DNA of 64,000 nt, from assembly GCA_029532415.1 (NCBI GenBank), contig JAQOTA010000050.1, forward strand, positions 6,572,001 through 6,636,000, given 5' to 3'. The notes beneath the pieces were generated by a model. It was not told the origin of the DNA. It made no database searches and worked only from the letters and a program-made list of their open reading frames with translations. Shown piece after piece: positions 11,133 to 23,345 of the stretch. Position 1 is the stretch's first letter, and every line of letters begins with the position of its first letter. Origin of the DNA: Marasmius tenuissimus. Lineage: Eukaryota > Basidiomycota > Agaricomycetes > Agaricales > Marasmiaceae. A program made the position numbers and the translations under genes.

Positions 11133-13488
11133 ATGCTATCGCTCGTTCAGTTTTGTTCTGCTTCCCTAACTATCTTGACGACCGCCATCCTTGCTTTGGT
11201 CATCCGCTCAAAAAAACGATCGCTCAAATTCCTCCAAGGACCACCGTCGCCTTCCTTCCTCCTTGGTTCGCCTTCCCGAGATTTTGAATACATACATCTA
11301 ATGATGGAGATAACAGGACACGAATGGGACATCACTCGAGTGAGGAATGTAGGAGATCTCGAAACTGACTGGTTCAAGCGGTATGGATCTGTGTTTCGCT
11401 TGGCTGGGTGCTTTGGAGTATGAGCACATTTCCCTTGCGGTGTCGGTTTGCGACTTACTTTTGTACAATTGAAACTAACAGGAGGACATTTTGGAAGTCT
11501 CCGATCCCCGTGCTCTCCAGCATATCTGCCACAAATCTGCTTACCGGTACAAAAAACCTATGGATCAGGAACATTTCATCGACAAACTATTCGGGCCGGG
11601 GCTTGTTACCGTTGGCGGTATGTTTGCATCTGACGTATTCTTGATTCGAGAAGCTAATCTTCAGTGCGGCAGGCGAGGTTCATCAACGACAACGGAAGAT
11701 CATGAACCCCGTGTTCTCTGCTGCACAGATTCGCCCTTTCGCCCCGATCTTTGAGACTTGCGCACAAACGGTGAACCCCATACTTTCACGGGCTAATAAA
11801 TGTACTAACTGAAGCCTCGGATTGAAGTTGATTACCAAATGGAAGTCTGAGATTGAAGGCGGAGCTACGTTCATCGACTGTTTCAGAGAGCTTCACGGCA
11901 TGACACTCGATGCCCTTGGAGAATGTGTGTCAATACTACCCGGAGTCAGCCTTTACTTGCTTAGCGCTCCTCTTCTCAGCCATGTTTGAATACAACTTCG
12001 ATGCGATGGGAAAGACGAGGGCGGGCGGCCTTCGTGACATCCTTCGGGAAATATTGTGAGTCGAATACTCTCTCATCATCAAACCCGTGAGAAACTCCTG
12101 ATGATTCCCCTTTAGCGCCGATTCTCCCAACCCGACTGAGCTGAAAATGCTTCGCGACGCCTCTTACCGATTTCTCCCGAAGGCCATCATAGATCTCATT
12201 TCCCTGAGGAAGACGAAGGAAGACAAACGATTTGCAGCTTGGATTGCGGCTAGCCAAAAGGTTACGGGAGGCTTGATTACTCAAAAGGTAAAGAACGGCG
12301 GGGATTTGAAAAAAGAGAAAGATATCCTGAGCGTTATTGGTCAGTCAATATCTTCCACGTGCCAAGTATTAACCCAGATTGATTCATATGAATGGTACAG
12401 CCCGCTCACTCTCCTCGGAAGATCCAAACAAGAGTTTACTTCCAGTGGAAGCTCTTTCCCAGATGGCGTAAGTTATGATATTGTAAATCATCGTCAGTCG
12501 CGTTGATACCTTTTGTGCATATAGGACAATAACCTTCGCAGGGCACGAAACGACAGCATCTACGTATGTTTCTTATGCACTGGCGGAGATTGATTGGACT
12601 GACTTCATACTTCGATACAGGCTCAATTGGCTCTTATACGAGATCTCGCGCAACCCGACGTGGCAGGAAAGACTGGTTCGAGAGATACGAGATGTTCGCG
12701 GAGAGACCGGTAGCGGCGACGGGCCTCTTACCGTTAAGGATCTAGAGGGTATGCCTGTCTTGAACGCAATTATCAAAGTAAGCAATCCTTCCACTATTTT
12801 CACGTCAACTCATTAATTTTCTGGATGTTAAGGAGACTCTAAGGTTCCATCCAATCGTACCGGACCTTGTGAGAGAGGCTGAAAACGACGACATTATACC
12901 TCTTGAGTGCCCAATCAGGGATGCCTCAGGGTCAGTTTTGAAGGAAATTCCGGTCGTCAAAGGGCAGAGAGTTATTATGAACATCTATGAGTATAACAGG
13001 TGTGTATGTTCGTTTGACCTCTGTGCCTAGTCTAACACGAGCTTCATCCATAGGTTCAAAACCGTTTGGGGTGACGATGCAGATGTATGGAACCCAGAGC
13101 GCTTCCTCGATGCTACTAGGCCAACTACCCTTGGAGTTTTCGCCAACCTGTTGACTTTTAGTATGTCTTGTTGCTGTTCGTGCTATGTGCTTGACTCTAG
13201 CCTCACTCAATCGCAACAGGCGGCGGTATCCGAGCCTGTATTGGTTGGCGATTTGCGTAAGTTGTGTCTGTATCTATGCTTTGACCATTCTGAGCCTCGC
13301 GTTTCAGTGTTTTGGAGCTTCAGGTAGTTGCAACGGCTCTCGCCGAAGCATTCTACTTCGCTCCCCTCGAAGGGATTGAGATTCAGCATGTTAAAGTCGG
13401 CGCAAATCCCCCTATGGTCAAAGGTAAATGGGAAGCCGGACCCCAGTTGCCCTTGAAGGTCTCCTTGAGAAATATCCAAGACTTTTAG
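11133..13488 (+). CDS. cytochrome P450 monooxygenase B (14 exons, 539 aa)
   Basis: A paralogue of the P450 at 3750 with the same 14-exon layout and phases. Exons: 11133-11265, 11317-11417, 11482-11617, 11673-11770, 11828-11924, 11980-12055, 12116-12339, 12401-12467, 12525-12563, 12621-12777, 12833-12999, 13054-13160, 13220-13256, 13308-13488. The joined frame has no stops. Visible parts are the N-terminal membrane anchor, QGPPSPSF, I-helix AGHETT (316-321), ETLR (377-380), WNPER, and haem loop FSGGIRACIG with axial Cys474. Length matches fungal microsomal P450s (about 500-550 aa). It should sit on the ER facing the cytosol and work with P450 reductase; the substrate is unknown. The start was chosen by alignment to the paralogues and by the TATA box about 35 nt upstream. 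Confidence 0.92.
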
Positions 13489-16400
13489 TATGTTACACTA
13501 CCCGGGTTTTCTGTCATAGTTCTTTCATATAATCCCGTTCGCAACCCATATATGTCATGTATAGCTCACCTGTTTCAAAACAATTGAATGATCGTCAACA
13601 TCAAACTCGGTATGCAGACGTCGAGAAAAATGAATTGTAATCGTTTTGAATGGTTTTCTCAGCGCCACTCGGTGGTTCACCCAGTGGTCGAAAGAATATA
13701 GATTATAAATAGCCACGCTATAGGCTTTGAATTTCTAACTATCAACTAATCCTCCTGTTAGTCGCCACTCAAACATCCAACCTCCCTCATCTTGCACCAC
13801 GGGGCCTGGGGACCCTGGGCAAACTTCTGACCCGCTGAAGTGTAAGAAGTCAGCATCCGTCTTGCGTACCCTCAACTCTACACTTACCCTCGGCCGAGTC
13901 TCGGGCACATTCTCCTCTTCATCTTCATTTTTCAGTGTACCAGTATCTTGATCTTGCTGTCCGACCATGGCATCAACATCAGTGAGGTTATTTTTTTCGT
14001 CAGGGGACGGATCCGTCAAATTTCCCCCGGTGTTAGAGTCGGAATGACTATGAATTGTGTAGTCAGGGCAGGATTCGGGGTTCGAAATTTCATGAGGGCC
14101 GAAATCCGATCTGACGGTCGCATTGAAACCTCTTCGCAAGGGGCACAAGTCTAGTAACACTGGATTCGGATAGCATATGGAAGTCGAACTCGATGTTGCG
14201 AAGTGGTTGTAGCCAGTCAAAGTTGTGGTATCAGTGGGCACAAAGATGCGATCGGCGATGTCATCTCCTTGACTAAATGGAAACCCCACTGGCAATCTTG
14301 TCTGCTCTACCTCCGGGTAGACGGTTGTACCACGAATATTGAGCCTGATGCACGGTGGGTAAGAAGCGTATCGGGATCAGTCATGTGCTCCAGGGGCAAG
14401 TGAAGGGGTAAAACTGACGTCATAACTTTGCAATGTCGAGGAGAGACACGTCAATACTACTACTAGTTCGGAAGAGAGAATAGTAGAGAAACACCGACGT
14501 ACGTGTGGTGATGTAGTAGAGTGGGGGCAGCACTTGATGTATCGGAGTCCTAATTTGCGATCACACAACGGGTAATCATAGTCAGTAGCCTTCCCTCTCA
14601 ACGCTTGAGGCTTGTGACTCACCACCATAGTCGGTCGGGTTTGGCCAGATACAGGATAATAACAAATAGTTGAGCGAGGGTCAAGATTCCACCCCGAGCT
14701 ACGATGTTGAAGCTCAACTGCTGTAAGAGAGGCTGTGGTGTACTTCGTATTCCATCGTTCCATTAGGTCAATTGGTCAAAATCGTTCCTCACGATCTAAC
14801 GCACCTGGAAGCCTCATCGATGTGTGCCTTGAACGAAAACCAAAGACAATATGTTATGATAACTTGGGAAACGGCTGCCATAAAGTTGATAATCGAGATT
14901 TCGACCTATCGAGAACTACGAATGAATGGGGGTAGCTTCGAAGCGTGGAAGTTACGAGCCACCTTGTGCTTTGGTTCGACAAGACTAGAGACGTGAGTAC
15001 CTGACTGAGTAGCACTAAAAATCGTTGAACGGATTTTGTCTGTAAAAGGATTACCAGACCACGGACCGGCTTCGCTAACTGAGACGGGGGAAATTTAGAG
15101 AAGAAAGCTCATGAGATCTGAATTTGGCGCAAATATTCGGAGCACAACCGCGTACTTAGTGCCACAAGCGCAGTCAGACCCTGTGGAGCGAGACGCCAAT
15201 GAGAGGTAGTCTTGCTACGATAAGGGGTAACCTTGTACTCACAATTACGATAACAATTGATTTATGAACCCTCCGCACTGCAGGAGGTCATGTTTATTTA
15301 GAAGGAATGAGGTTGGGAGAGAACGTCGTTGTCGCTCACATCTCCATATTCTCGACGCAAAACAGAGATCCGAGCTGTGATGATTGAGAAAGAAGTTAGA
15401 GTCCGATTTCCGGGAGTGACGCACACGAAAATGACGCACACGAAAATCACGATCACGTTGAACAACGTGAATAACGCAATTTCGCTGCATTCATAGCGGA
15501 ACCCTGTGTTAGTTTCGACTTGGGGTGGTCAAGAATCGGAATTACGTACTTTCCAATGTGCGTGAAGATGAAGTAGTTCCCAAAGTTTTTCATCTGAAAG
15601 CAGTCTAGGCCCGCCATTGAACCAGCAGCACTTCGGACTTACCAGGTAATAATAAAGAACCTGCCCGTCGAGAACGGTGCATACGAAAACCGTGGAGCTG
15701 ATTGACAGGTGATTAGCATGCCTCAGATGGAAGGGCTGATGCGTACAACAAAAGAGCCACCTGCCGTTGAAGCTCAGTGAATAGAACCATAGGGGTTGAG
15801 ATGAACTACCCACTCACCACTGCTTGGAGGGGGCGCCTATCGTCGTTTGTCTTGATGTAAGTCCACGTTTGATCCAGGCATACCCCAAAAAATCTAAACA
15901 AGAGCATACGGATGGCCATTAGACATATTGAGATATACACACCGTAGGAGCTTTCAGCCACCCACCCGATCCCCATGAGGCAACCTTCTCGCTAAGTAAT
16001 TTAGTGACTTGTTCCTACAATTGCAAGAATACAGCAAACGAACCATAAAAAAGAGGCTGAAAGAAGGCAATTACAGTATCGTGAAGGAGCGATTGAGCGT
16101 CCATCCCAGAAATGGTATAACTGGACAATAGTCGTGTACTGCCGAGGTTGTGAAGGAGAGCGATTGGAGAAAGAGTACTCGGACAGCGTAGCTTATTGAG
16201 AGAGGACAAAGGTTCCTGATCACGAACGCAATGGCGCTCTCTTAATATCTGGGTTGGATAGAAAATCATCAAAGGGAGTATTGTTCGATCATCATAGCAA
16301 CTTCTAGATACTATGATGACGGTTGAGATCGGCCAATGGATAGTTGTATAATCTTATTGCTGTGTTGCTGTGGGTGTAATAGCGGAATGATGATGATATC

Positions 16401-17675
16401 TATGCACTCATCGGATGATGTTACCTGACGATCCGACTGGGGCTCCGGTTTCCCTTCCTGGCTTGCAGGGCACCAGCGTAGGACTTGTACACAAGCAAAG
16501 TCCTTGAACGAAGCTTCAACCATCTGCTCCGAGAGCCGACCTGCCCGAACAGAGCGTGCCGAACCCTCAGCGGCATGTCATCCATTGCCGGGTCTGGAAT
16601 CATCCCGAGTTAATGATGTGGAACCAGCTCCACCGTGTGAGTTCCTAGTATGAAGCTGGCGCCACCAAAACGAATAGATGACTCCCCACTATATAAACGC
16701 AGGTCAATATCTGGCGCCTCGGGCGAGATCAACGGTTCGATAGTACACTTGAGTTACGCTGTAGGCGCTAGAGTCAGCTCGTGTGATCAAAGGGACTCGC
16801 CCTATCTTACAACCGCAGTTTGAATCTCTTAATCACACGGCTGCCAACGTTTAGTTTGGAAAACAGAATGTGAACAAAATTACACGACATTGAACGCACC
16901 TAGGTCAAGCAACAAATGCCGAGAGCTGGTGTACTGAGGTAGGATCTCGACACAGTCGCTGGATATATGAAGCGAAACAAGACCGACGTCAGAAGCCTTA
17001 TTTAATTTGCAACATCTCGAGTCGGGGAATGTCCGACCGGCAGTATCTTGACCTATTCTAGACTGCCAGTAGTTGAGCCGTTGGCCGGTCAACCGTTTGA
17101 CTCAAAATCGGCTCAACCGTTCGGAAAATCAAGCCAACCGTTCAGGGCCCAACCGGCGGACTGGTACTGGTCATAAACGGTCGTGAACGGTAATTTCGTG
17201 GCTTACCGATGGTATAGGGAAGAAAGAGATCCTGACCCTAACCCACCTCATCCCGGTTACATCTTCGCACAGTTGACGCTCAGCCACGAAGCGCCAGTAG
17301 TGACTTTATTCAACGACCACGATCAGATCACAATGTTCTCAATGTGACCCTTTTTTATCTTGGATCTCACGATGTCATGCCCAGCTTGTGTAATGCCGTT
17401 GTTCCAGAAAGCCACACTCAACGGAGCTTGCCTTCCCCTAGCAGCACGAATCGAATGATTCGTACACTACCCCAATCCGAGTGAAGTCGATGGTACGGTG
17501 GGATTTAATGGCAATCACGCTGGTGTGTAAACAATGATAAATGCCAGCAAGTCATGTACTGATCGCCATCGGGCTCGTTTCGATAGAGGTCGAATTGCAT
17601 GCGTAGTATATACATCAATGATGAGCACAGGAATAAACGGTGCACTTGATAGAAGGTGACTGGGCTCAGAGGATC
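13489..17675. other. region between P450-B and P450-C
   Basis: Apart from the minus-strand frame at 13735-14344, nothing can be modelled securely. On the minus strand between 14500 and 16110 there are short protein-like open stretches. One starts with an ATG at about 16101 (MDAQSLLHDT, then a hydrophobic run). Another at about 15960-15840 reads SYGVYISICLMAIRML, which recalls the first helices of fungal multi-pass membrane proteins. I could not join them into one frame, so this may be a decayed gene. Confidence 0.35.
13735..14344 (-). CDS. hypothetical protein, 3' part of an unresolved gene
   Basis: An open minus-strand frame of about 200 codons. It can start after a good 3' splice site (GCATCAG, exon from 14344) and ends at the stop at 13735-13737. 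The reading looks protein-like: LNIRGTTVYPEVEQTRLPVG at the start, a middle with many Ser/Thr/Cys/Pro, then an acidic and charged patch (KNEDEEENVPETRPRVSVEL) and RVRKTDADFLHF near the end. I do not recognise the family. Upstream exons must exist if it is real; candidates lie at 14500-16110 but could not be joined. It may equally be a relic. Confidence 0.35.
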
Positions 17676-20021
17676 TCAGGCGTTCCTTAAAGCGACCTTC
17701 AAAGGTAATTGAGGCCCAGCCTTCCATTTGTCTTTGACCATAGGGGGATTCGTACCGAGCCTAACATGCTCGATTTCGATCCCATCCACGGCAGAAAATT
17801 TGAAGGACTCGACGAGTGCAGCTGCAACAACCTGAAGTTCCAGGACACTGTAGACACAATTATTGAGAAGATGAAGACGAGATGATGGGAAGAACTCACG
17901 CAAATCGCCAGCCAATGCAAGCGCGAATCCCGCCGCCTGTCGCAAAAGACAGGGTGATTAGATTCGTACACGGCGAATAAAAACGAGAGAGCGGGACATA
18001 CTGAAGGTCATCAAATTGGCGAAAACTCCCAAAGTAGTCGGTCGATTACTTCCGAGGAATCGTTCTGGGTTCCACACATCTGCGTCTTCTCCCCAGACAG
18101 TCTTGAATCTAGAACCCAGGGTCGGTACAAGCTAAAGCTCCGAGAACACGGGAAGCTCACCTGTTGTACTTAAAGATGTTGAGGACGACCCTCTGGCCCT
18201 TGATGACCGGAATTTCTCTCAACACCGATCCTGAGATATCCCTTATTGGGCACTCCAAGGGTATCACATCGTCATTCACCGACTCCCTCAAGAGCTCCGG
18301 AACGATTGGATGAAATCTCAGAGTTTCCTTATCGAATAGGACATAAGTTGCAGGACGATATTCTTCAGAGGCTCCCTCACCTTGACAGCCGCATTCAATA
18401 CAGGCATGCTTTCCAGATCCTTCACTGCAAGAGGCCCGTCGGTACCGTTCTGGCGGCGGATATTATGTATCTCTTGAATCAGCCGGTCTTGCCACTCAGG
18501 GTTGTAGGAGAGTTCGTAGAGCAACCAATTAAGCCTGTATGACACGTCAGCTCGATCAGCCCCTCGTAGAGTCAGGGGACAAACGTGGATGCTGTTGTTT
18601 CGTGCCCGGCAAATGTGATTGTCCTGAGTACCCATACATGTCAATTTTGAATATTCAAATGACGACACCTCCACTCACGCCATTTGGGATAATGCTTCCA
18701 CCGGAAGCAAGCGCTTGTTTGAATCTTCCGCAACCAGTGAGCGGGCTGTAACGTTCGGTTGGATTACCATTAATCAATATCAGAGGTAAAGACAACTCAA
18801 GCCGACTTACCTATGACGCTCAGCATATCCTTATCCTTTTCCTGCCCACCGCCGCTTTCTACCTTTTGGTCAATCAAGCGCCCAGTGACTTTCTGGCTTG
18901 CCGCCAGCCAGTTTGCAAAACGCTTATCTTCTTTCGTTTTCCTCAAGGAGATGAGATCGATAATTGGCTTCGGTAGGAATCGGTACGAGGCATTACGAAG
19001 CATCTTCAACTCCGTCGGGTTGCGAGAATCAAGGCTGAAGGTTCAGACGCGGATAATCAGTACCCCTTGACAGTCCAAGAATAGGGAATTCGACCGACAA
19101 TACATCTCGAATAACATCCCGAAGACCGTTTGCTCTCGTTTTACCCATCGCGTCGAAGTTATACTCGAACATAGCTGTGGGAACTTATGAGCAACAGGTT
19201 TCTTATTTTCACTGAAGGTTGATATACACACCTTCACCGAGTGCATCGAGTGTCATACCGTGGAGCGGACCATAACAATCAATGACTGTGGCTCCGCCCT
19301 CAATCTCAGACGTCCACTTCGACACGAGCTTTAACCAGGTACCTCGATTAACGAAACTATCGATGAGTAATGAGTGTAACCCACCGTTTGAGCACACCCT
19401 TCAAAGACCGGCGCGAACGGGCGAATTTGCGCCGCAGAGAATACGGGGTTCATAATCTTCCGCTGTCGTTGATGGATATCACCTGCCATAGCACACATTA
19501 CCCGGCTTTGGCCCTCAAAAGTGCGGCTGTGGGCGTACCATTAACGGTGACAAGTCCAGGTCCAAACAACTTATCGACGATATGCTCGTTGTCCATGGGT
19601 TTCTTATATCGATACGCGGATTTGTGACATATATGTTGAAGAGCACGGGGGTCGGCGACTTCTAAAACGTCTTCCTAGTATTATTTGAACATGTGTCAGT
19701 CCCTACTCAATGGCGAGAAGGGAGCTTGATCATACTCACTCCAAAACAGCCAGCTAGGCGAAACACAGACCCATACTGCTCGAACCATTCATACTCGAGG
19801 TCTCCGATCCTTCTCACCCGCGTAAGGTCCCATTCATGTCCTATAGTTCGATGAAGATAATGCAGAATAAAGAACACAGTGGACATACCAAGAAGAAAAG
19901 AAGGTGACGGCGGTCCTTGAAGGTATTTGAGCGATCGCTTCCTTGATCGAATGATTAAGGCGAGGATGGCGGTCGTACATACCGCCAGAGCGATGGATAG
20001 GAATTGGATGAGTATTGCCAT
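17676..20021 (-). CDS. cytochrome P450 monooxygenase C (14 exons, 535 aa)
   Basis: The third P450 paralogue, on the opposite strand to the other two. Exons in transcript order: 20021-19889, 19840-19740, 19674-19539, 19482-19385, 19328-19232, 19174-19099, 19034-18811, 18745-18679, 18623-18585, 18534-18381, 18327-18161, 18108-18002, 17936-17900, 17847-17676. Most exon lengths equal those of P450-A or P450-B and all phases agree. Features are an N-terminal anchor (AILIQFLSIALAV...), QGPPSPSF, AGHETT (316-321), ETLR (376-379), WNPER and haem loop FSGGIRACIG with Cys473. The joined frame is open to TGA at 17676-17678. The same ER monooxygenase role is expected. Intact sequences in all three copies argue that they are functional. 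Confidence 0.92.
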
Positions 20022-20057
20022 CCTTCGGGAAACACTATTGAAACCTATGACCCCCTC

Positions 20058-20171
20058 TATATATATAAGTATCCTCGCCGATGGAAACCCTCCCGAATTG
20101 GTGAACAGGTGTAGCTTCGCGTGAGAGTCAAGACCACTCCCTCGATAATATTGCTGACTTGCCTCGGGCCG
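20058..20171 (-). promoter_or_regulatory. P450-C promoter with shared block and TATA box
   Basis: Read on the minus strand: CGGCCCGAGGC (20171-20161), CTCACGCGAAGC (20124-20113), then TATATATA at about 20066-20058, some 40 nt before the ATG at 20021. This repeats the element order of P450-A and P450-B, so the duplications carried the promoter with them. Confidence 0.6.
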
Positions 20172-20649
20172 TGGACAGAATAATTTGACAAAATTGAACA
20201 GTGTAGCCGAACGTGTCAATACTCCGAAGGAAACCGAGTTCGTGGTGAAGGTTTACCAAAAGTTGGAACCGGAGACAGCCTTAGGTAGCATACTGGAAGC
20301 AATCGTGGTTAACGAAAATAAGAACCTTTAGAGACCGTCCCATAGGCAATACCCATCTGTTAAACGTTGCTACGTCGGCAGAGTTTGACCTATCGTGCGA
20401 GAAAGAGAAGGTGAGAGTTAAGAAGCCCAGGAAACCCCCGGCTATCCAAGCGTGCATGTTTTCCACCACGCTTCTATTTAGAACAGCGGTACATATCATG
20501 ACCTTCGGTGGTCATTGACGATATTTGATCCTTTTTTGTTCAACCCCCTGTAGATGGGATAATGCGGCGGAGAGCAAACGAAATGAAGGTCCTTGTCGCT
20601 GAAATGTCAGCATGAACGTTGAGACCAAGGAGCGACGCGAGCGCTTCAC

Positions 20650-22147
20650 TGAAAAAGGAAAGTGAATCTCTAACAAAAGCAAACAAGCGGATTTACCGCT
20701 GACTTAATGATGTCACTAGGATTGGTACAATATCCGGACCCCAAAGTATACTTATATCGTATTGCAGCTGACTTGGATGATATTTTGGCTACCCTCCGAG
20801 CGCACTGTTTCAGTGTTTCGTGATAATGTGTCTCATCAGTCGGATCAGAGGGTACCAATCGACGAAAATTCTTGAATCCTGTTTGATACCTATCACTCAT
20901 ACGGTACTTACGATAGCCGGCCAGTAGTTTGCTCAGAGGTGCGCTTCGAAGGGCTTCTTCAACGGTTAACGGCCTTCCTAATGGACTCAGGACGTCAGGC
21001 GACCATCATTGAGCATCCTTCCCAAGAGCACCCCTCGTGTTGAAAACCGTCGTTATGATCAACCTCCTACCTTTGACCAAGCGGTCTGGGAACATGGAGT
21101 TATCGAAGTACACCCCATTCGTTCCTTCGACTCGGCGCCCGGAAGAACTGACGCAACCCAACAGCTCGGTTGGCCATGACCTGGTGATCAGGCGCCAAAA
21201 TATAAACTCCTGATGCTCCTGACGATGCTAACCAGACCGAGGCCATTGGCATTTGGCACGGGAGCACTATACGCAAGCATGCACATTGATCAACTACAAA
21301 AACAGCACTTACTCCCACTTGCTGTTGTTGTATTCGTTATTTTGCTTTCTAGTTTCAATGCTTGGCGGTACAATCGAATTCCATGCAAGTTGCAGGTCCG
21401 GCGTCCCGAGAAACCTTAATGTGACACGTAGTACCTCGGGGGTGCGGTAAACTTGCAGTTCAGTTCAAGTATCCTCCCTTGGTCGAGATAGTGTCCTGCT
21501 GCATTTAGAAAGGGATGCCAGCGCATAGATCAAGTCTTGGCCCTCCAGCACTCAATATCACACAAGGAATGGGTCGTTGTCTACCCTTGTCAAATTTACT
21601 TTCGGCACTCGCAAAATCTACCACATTCCGCGATACCTGCATCGGGGTATATGCATCCCATCGGATATAGACGCCCTGGAACACAGATATCGCCGACCTA
21701 TGCTACGCTATGTTCCCGAAATCCATCACTGATGGATGCCAGCAGAATGCCTCTACCACTAATCAGGTGTCTTTGCTCATTGATTCGGCGCAACTTTCAA
21801 GTCTGCGAATACTTAGCCCGCTGAAAGGCTGTCGTCAACCCAGACCAAGGCTTGAACATCACAGCATGGGTGGCGCACCCGCAATTTGAGACCGATCACT
21901 GACGACGCGTTCCGTGGCACCCGAATGAGAATCTTCCATCCATCGCTGAATGGAGCCAGTTTTGATGTCCTCAGTGCAGCTAGCCAAACAACTTCCTAGA
22001 CGGGATTTCGTACAGCAGCAGTATAAGAGGTTTGCCAGGATGAAGGAAATCTTTGTGCCTGGTGCCCATTTTCATTTCCACTTCGCCCAACCTTTTCCCC
22101 CCCTTTTTTCGTACTCTCTTTTACTGTCTTATTGGTGCTTGGTTACC
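20650..22147. repeat. duplicated block, copy 1 (upstream part)
   Basis: Non-coding DNA upstream of the secreted-protein gene at 22148. The part about 20900-21350 matches about 26360-26830, and about 21390-22147 matches about 31020-31742. Shared examples are AACGGTTAACGGYCTTCCTA, CTGCTGCATTTAGAAAGGGA and GACCTATGCTACGCTAT. The second copy is therefore split by an insert of about 4.2 kb. A TATA box (GTATAAGAG, about 22020) precedes the gene. Otherwise no gene is seen. Confidence 0.65.
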
Positions 22148-23345
22148 ATGAGATCTTTTTGTGTTTTCATCTCTGTGGCTCTCACCGTCCTTCTGGTCAT
22201 TCACGACGTAACGGCGCTACCTACGGAGGTTGTTGGAAGGCTGGCTAAGCGCACTACATGCGGCGATAAAGGCTCAGGACCATGTATATGCAACAATAAG
22301 CTCAGCCTTCGCGCGAGCTCCCTGCCATGCGCAAGCAACAAGTCATTCAAGTTCACGAACAGCGCGAGCCCGACCGACGGTAGCATGAAGGAATTCAAGG
22401 CGCGTCCATAACCCCGTCTTGTTTCCTCAATCCTGACTTTCCATTATCAGGATAATAAGGGAACTTTGCAATGTGGTAGGTCCCATAGAAACAGAGACGA
22501 ATCCAAGTCCCTGACCCCTTTTCACTTGTTTCCCAGACCACATGGTTGAATTGCAGTATATCAAAGAGGAGATTGAGAAGGTTGGTGCAATCTGCACCCT
22601 TTTCACCTCCGGAACGGCCGATGCCGCAAATAAGTTCCAGGAATTTAAAACCACCATCAACGCACAGCCCAATCTAGTATTCGTTGTAGACAAGGTCAAC
22701 GGTGCAAAGGGATTCTTATTTGGCGACAAGGATTTTGGAGATAGGTCAACATCAAAAACCGCTGTACGTTCTTTTTACTGTTGTTTCTGATCGACGTATC
22801 TCACAGCCGGCCCGTTCGGGCACATAGAAAGGTGTAGCAAGCTACCTCAAGCTTATCAAGAGTGACGCTAAAAATTCAGCCGAGATCATCAAGAAAGAAA
22901 TGGACGGTATTATGCCCAAGGGAAGCAGCTTTGGTGCAAACTTTGTCTCAAAATATACCTCGAAGATGGACGAACTGGCTGCCAAGTGGGTATTCACTAT
23001 TATTTCTGGGCTTTCACTAACGGCTCGAGAATACCCCTTGTTATCTCAGAGCTACTAGTGCTGCCGCGAGCCTCCCGAACCCCCCTGCACCGGGCGGTTT
23101 GCAGATTATTGACCTGTCAGCCGCGCTAAAAGCCAAAGCGAAGGCTGCTGCCAAGGCTCCCGCAAAAAAGAAACCGGCCGCCAAAGCTCCCGTCGGAGTT
23201 ACCAAAAATAGAGCTGCACCAAAGAAGTCAACCGCGAGTAAAACCGCAAAGAAACTAGCCAAGAAGGTTGTGAAGAAGGGAAAGAGGTTAAGCCCAGGTA
23301 TGTTCAGCGCCGTGATCGATTTTCCTATCCGTAGATGTCTACTGA
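22148..23345 (+). CDS. secreted DHMVELQ-motif protein, copy 1 (306 aa)
   Basis: Exons: 22148-22399, 22451-22475, 22537-22763, 22828-22985, 23050-23297, 23335-23345; the joined frame is open. A signal peptide (about 1-23) is followed by a Kex2-type Lys-Arg at 34-35 (RLAKR). A Cys-rich start (CGDKGSGPCIC) follows, then CDHMVELQ at 92-99. Next come an alpha/beta-looking middle (NAQPNLVFV, KGFLFGDK) and a C-terminal tail of about 70 residues rich in Lys, Ala and Pro (PAKKKPAAKAP), like a histone H1 tail. The His/Asp motif recalls the DH of beta-beta-alpha-metal nucleases, which is only an analogy. The first donor is GC (AAG|GCGCGT), where the paralogue at 31743 has GT. If unspliced, the product would stop after 88 codons, at the TAA at 22409-22411. 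It may act outside the cell as an effector or antimicrobial protein (inference). Confidence 0.7.

Noticed and set aside
15529..16110. A second multi-pass membrane protein gene on the minus strand
   Set aside because: Hydrophobic stretches and an ATG are present, but no splice combination gave a continuous frame or the diagnostic RCYxIWG block.
17060..17230. Cluster of CCAACCGTT/AACGGT words resembling subterminal repeats of a hAT MITE
   Set aside because: No TAGYRTTGCCA ends and no 8-bp duplication could be found around it.
22201..22398. Minus-strand open frame antisense to the secreted-protein gene (also at 31796-31990)
   Set aside because: It is conserved only because the sense exon is conserved; no splice or start context of its own.
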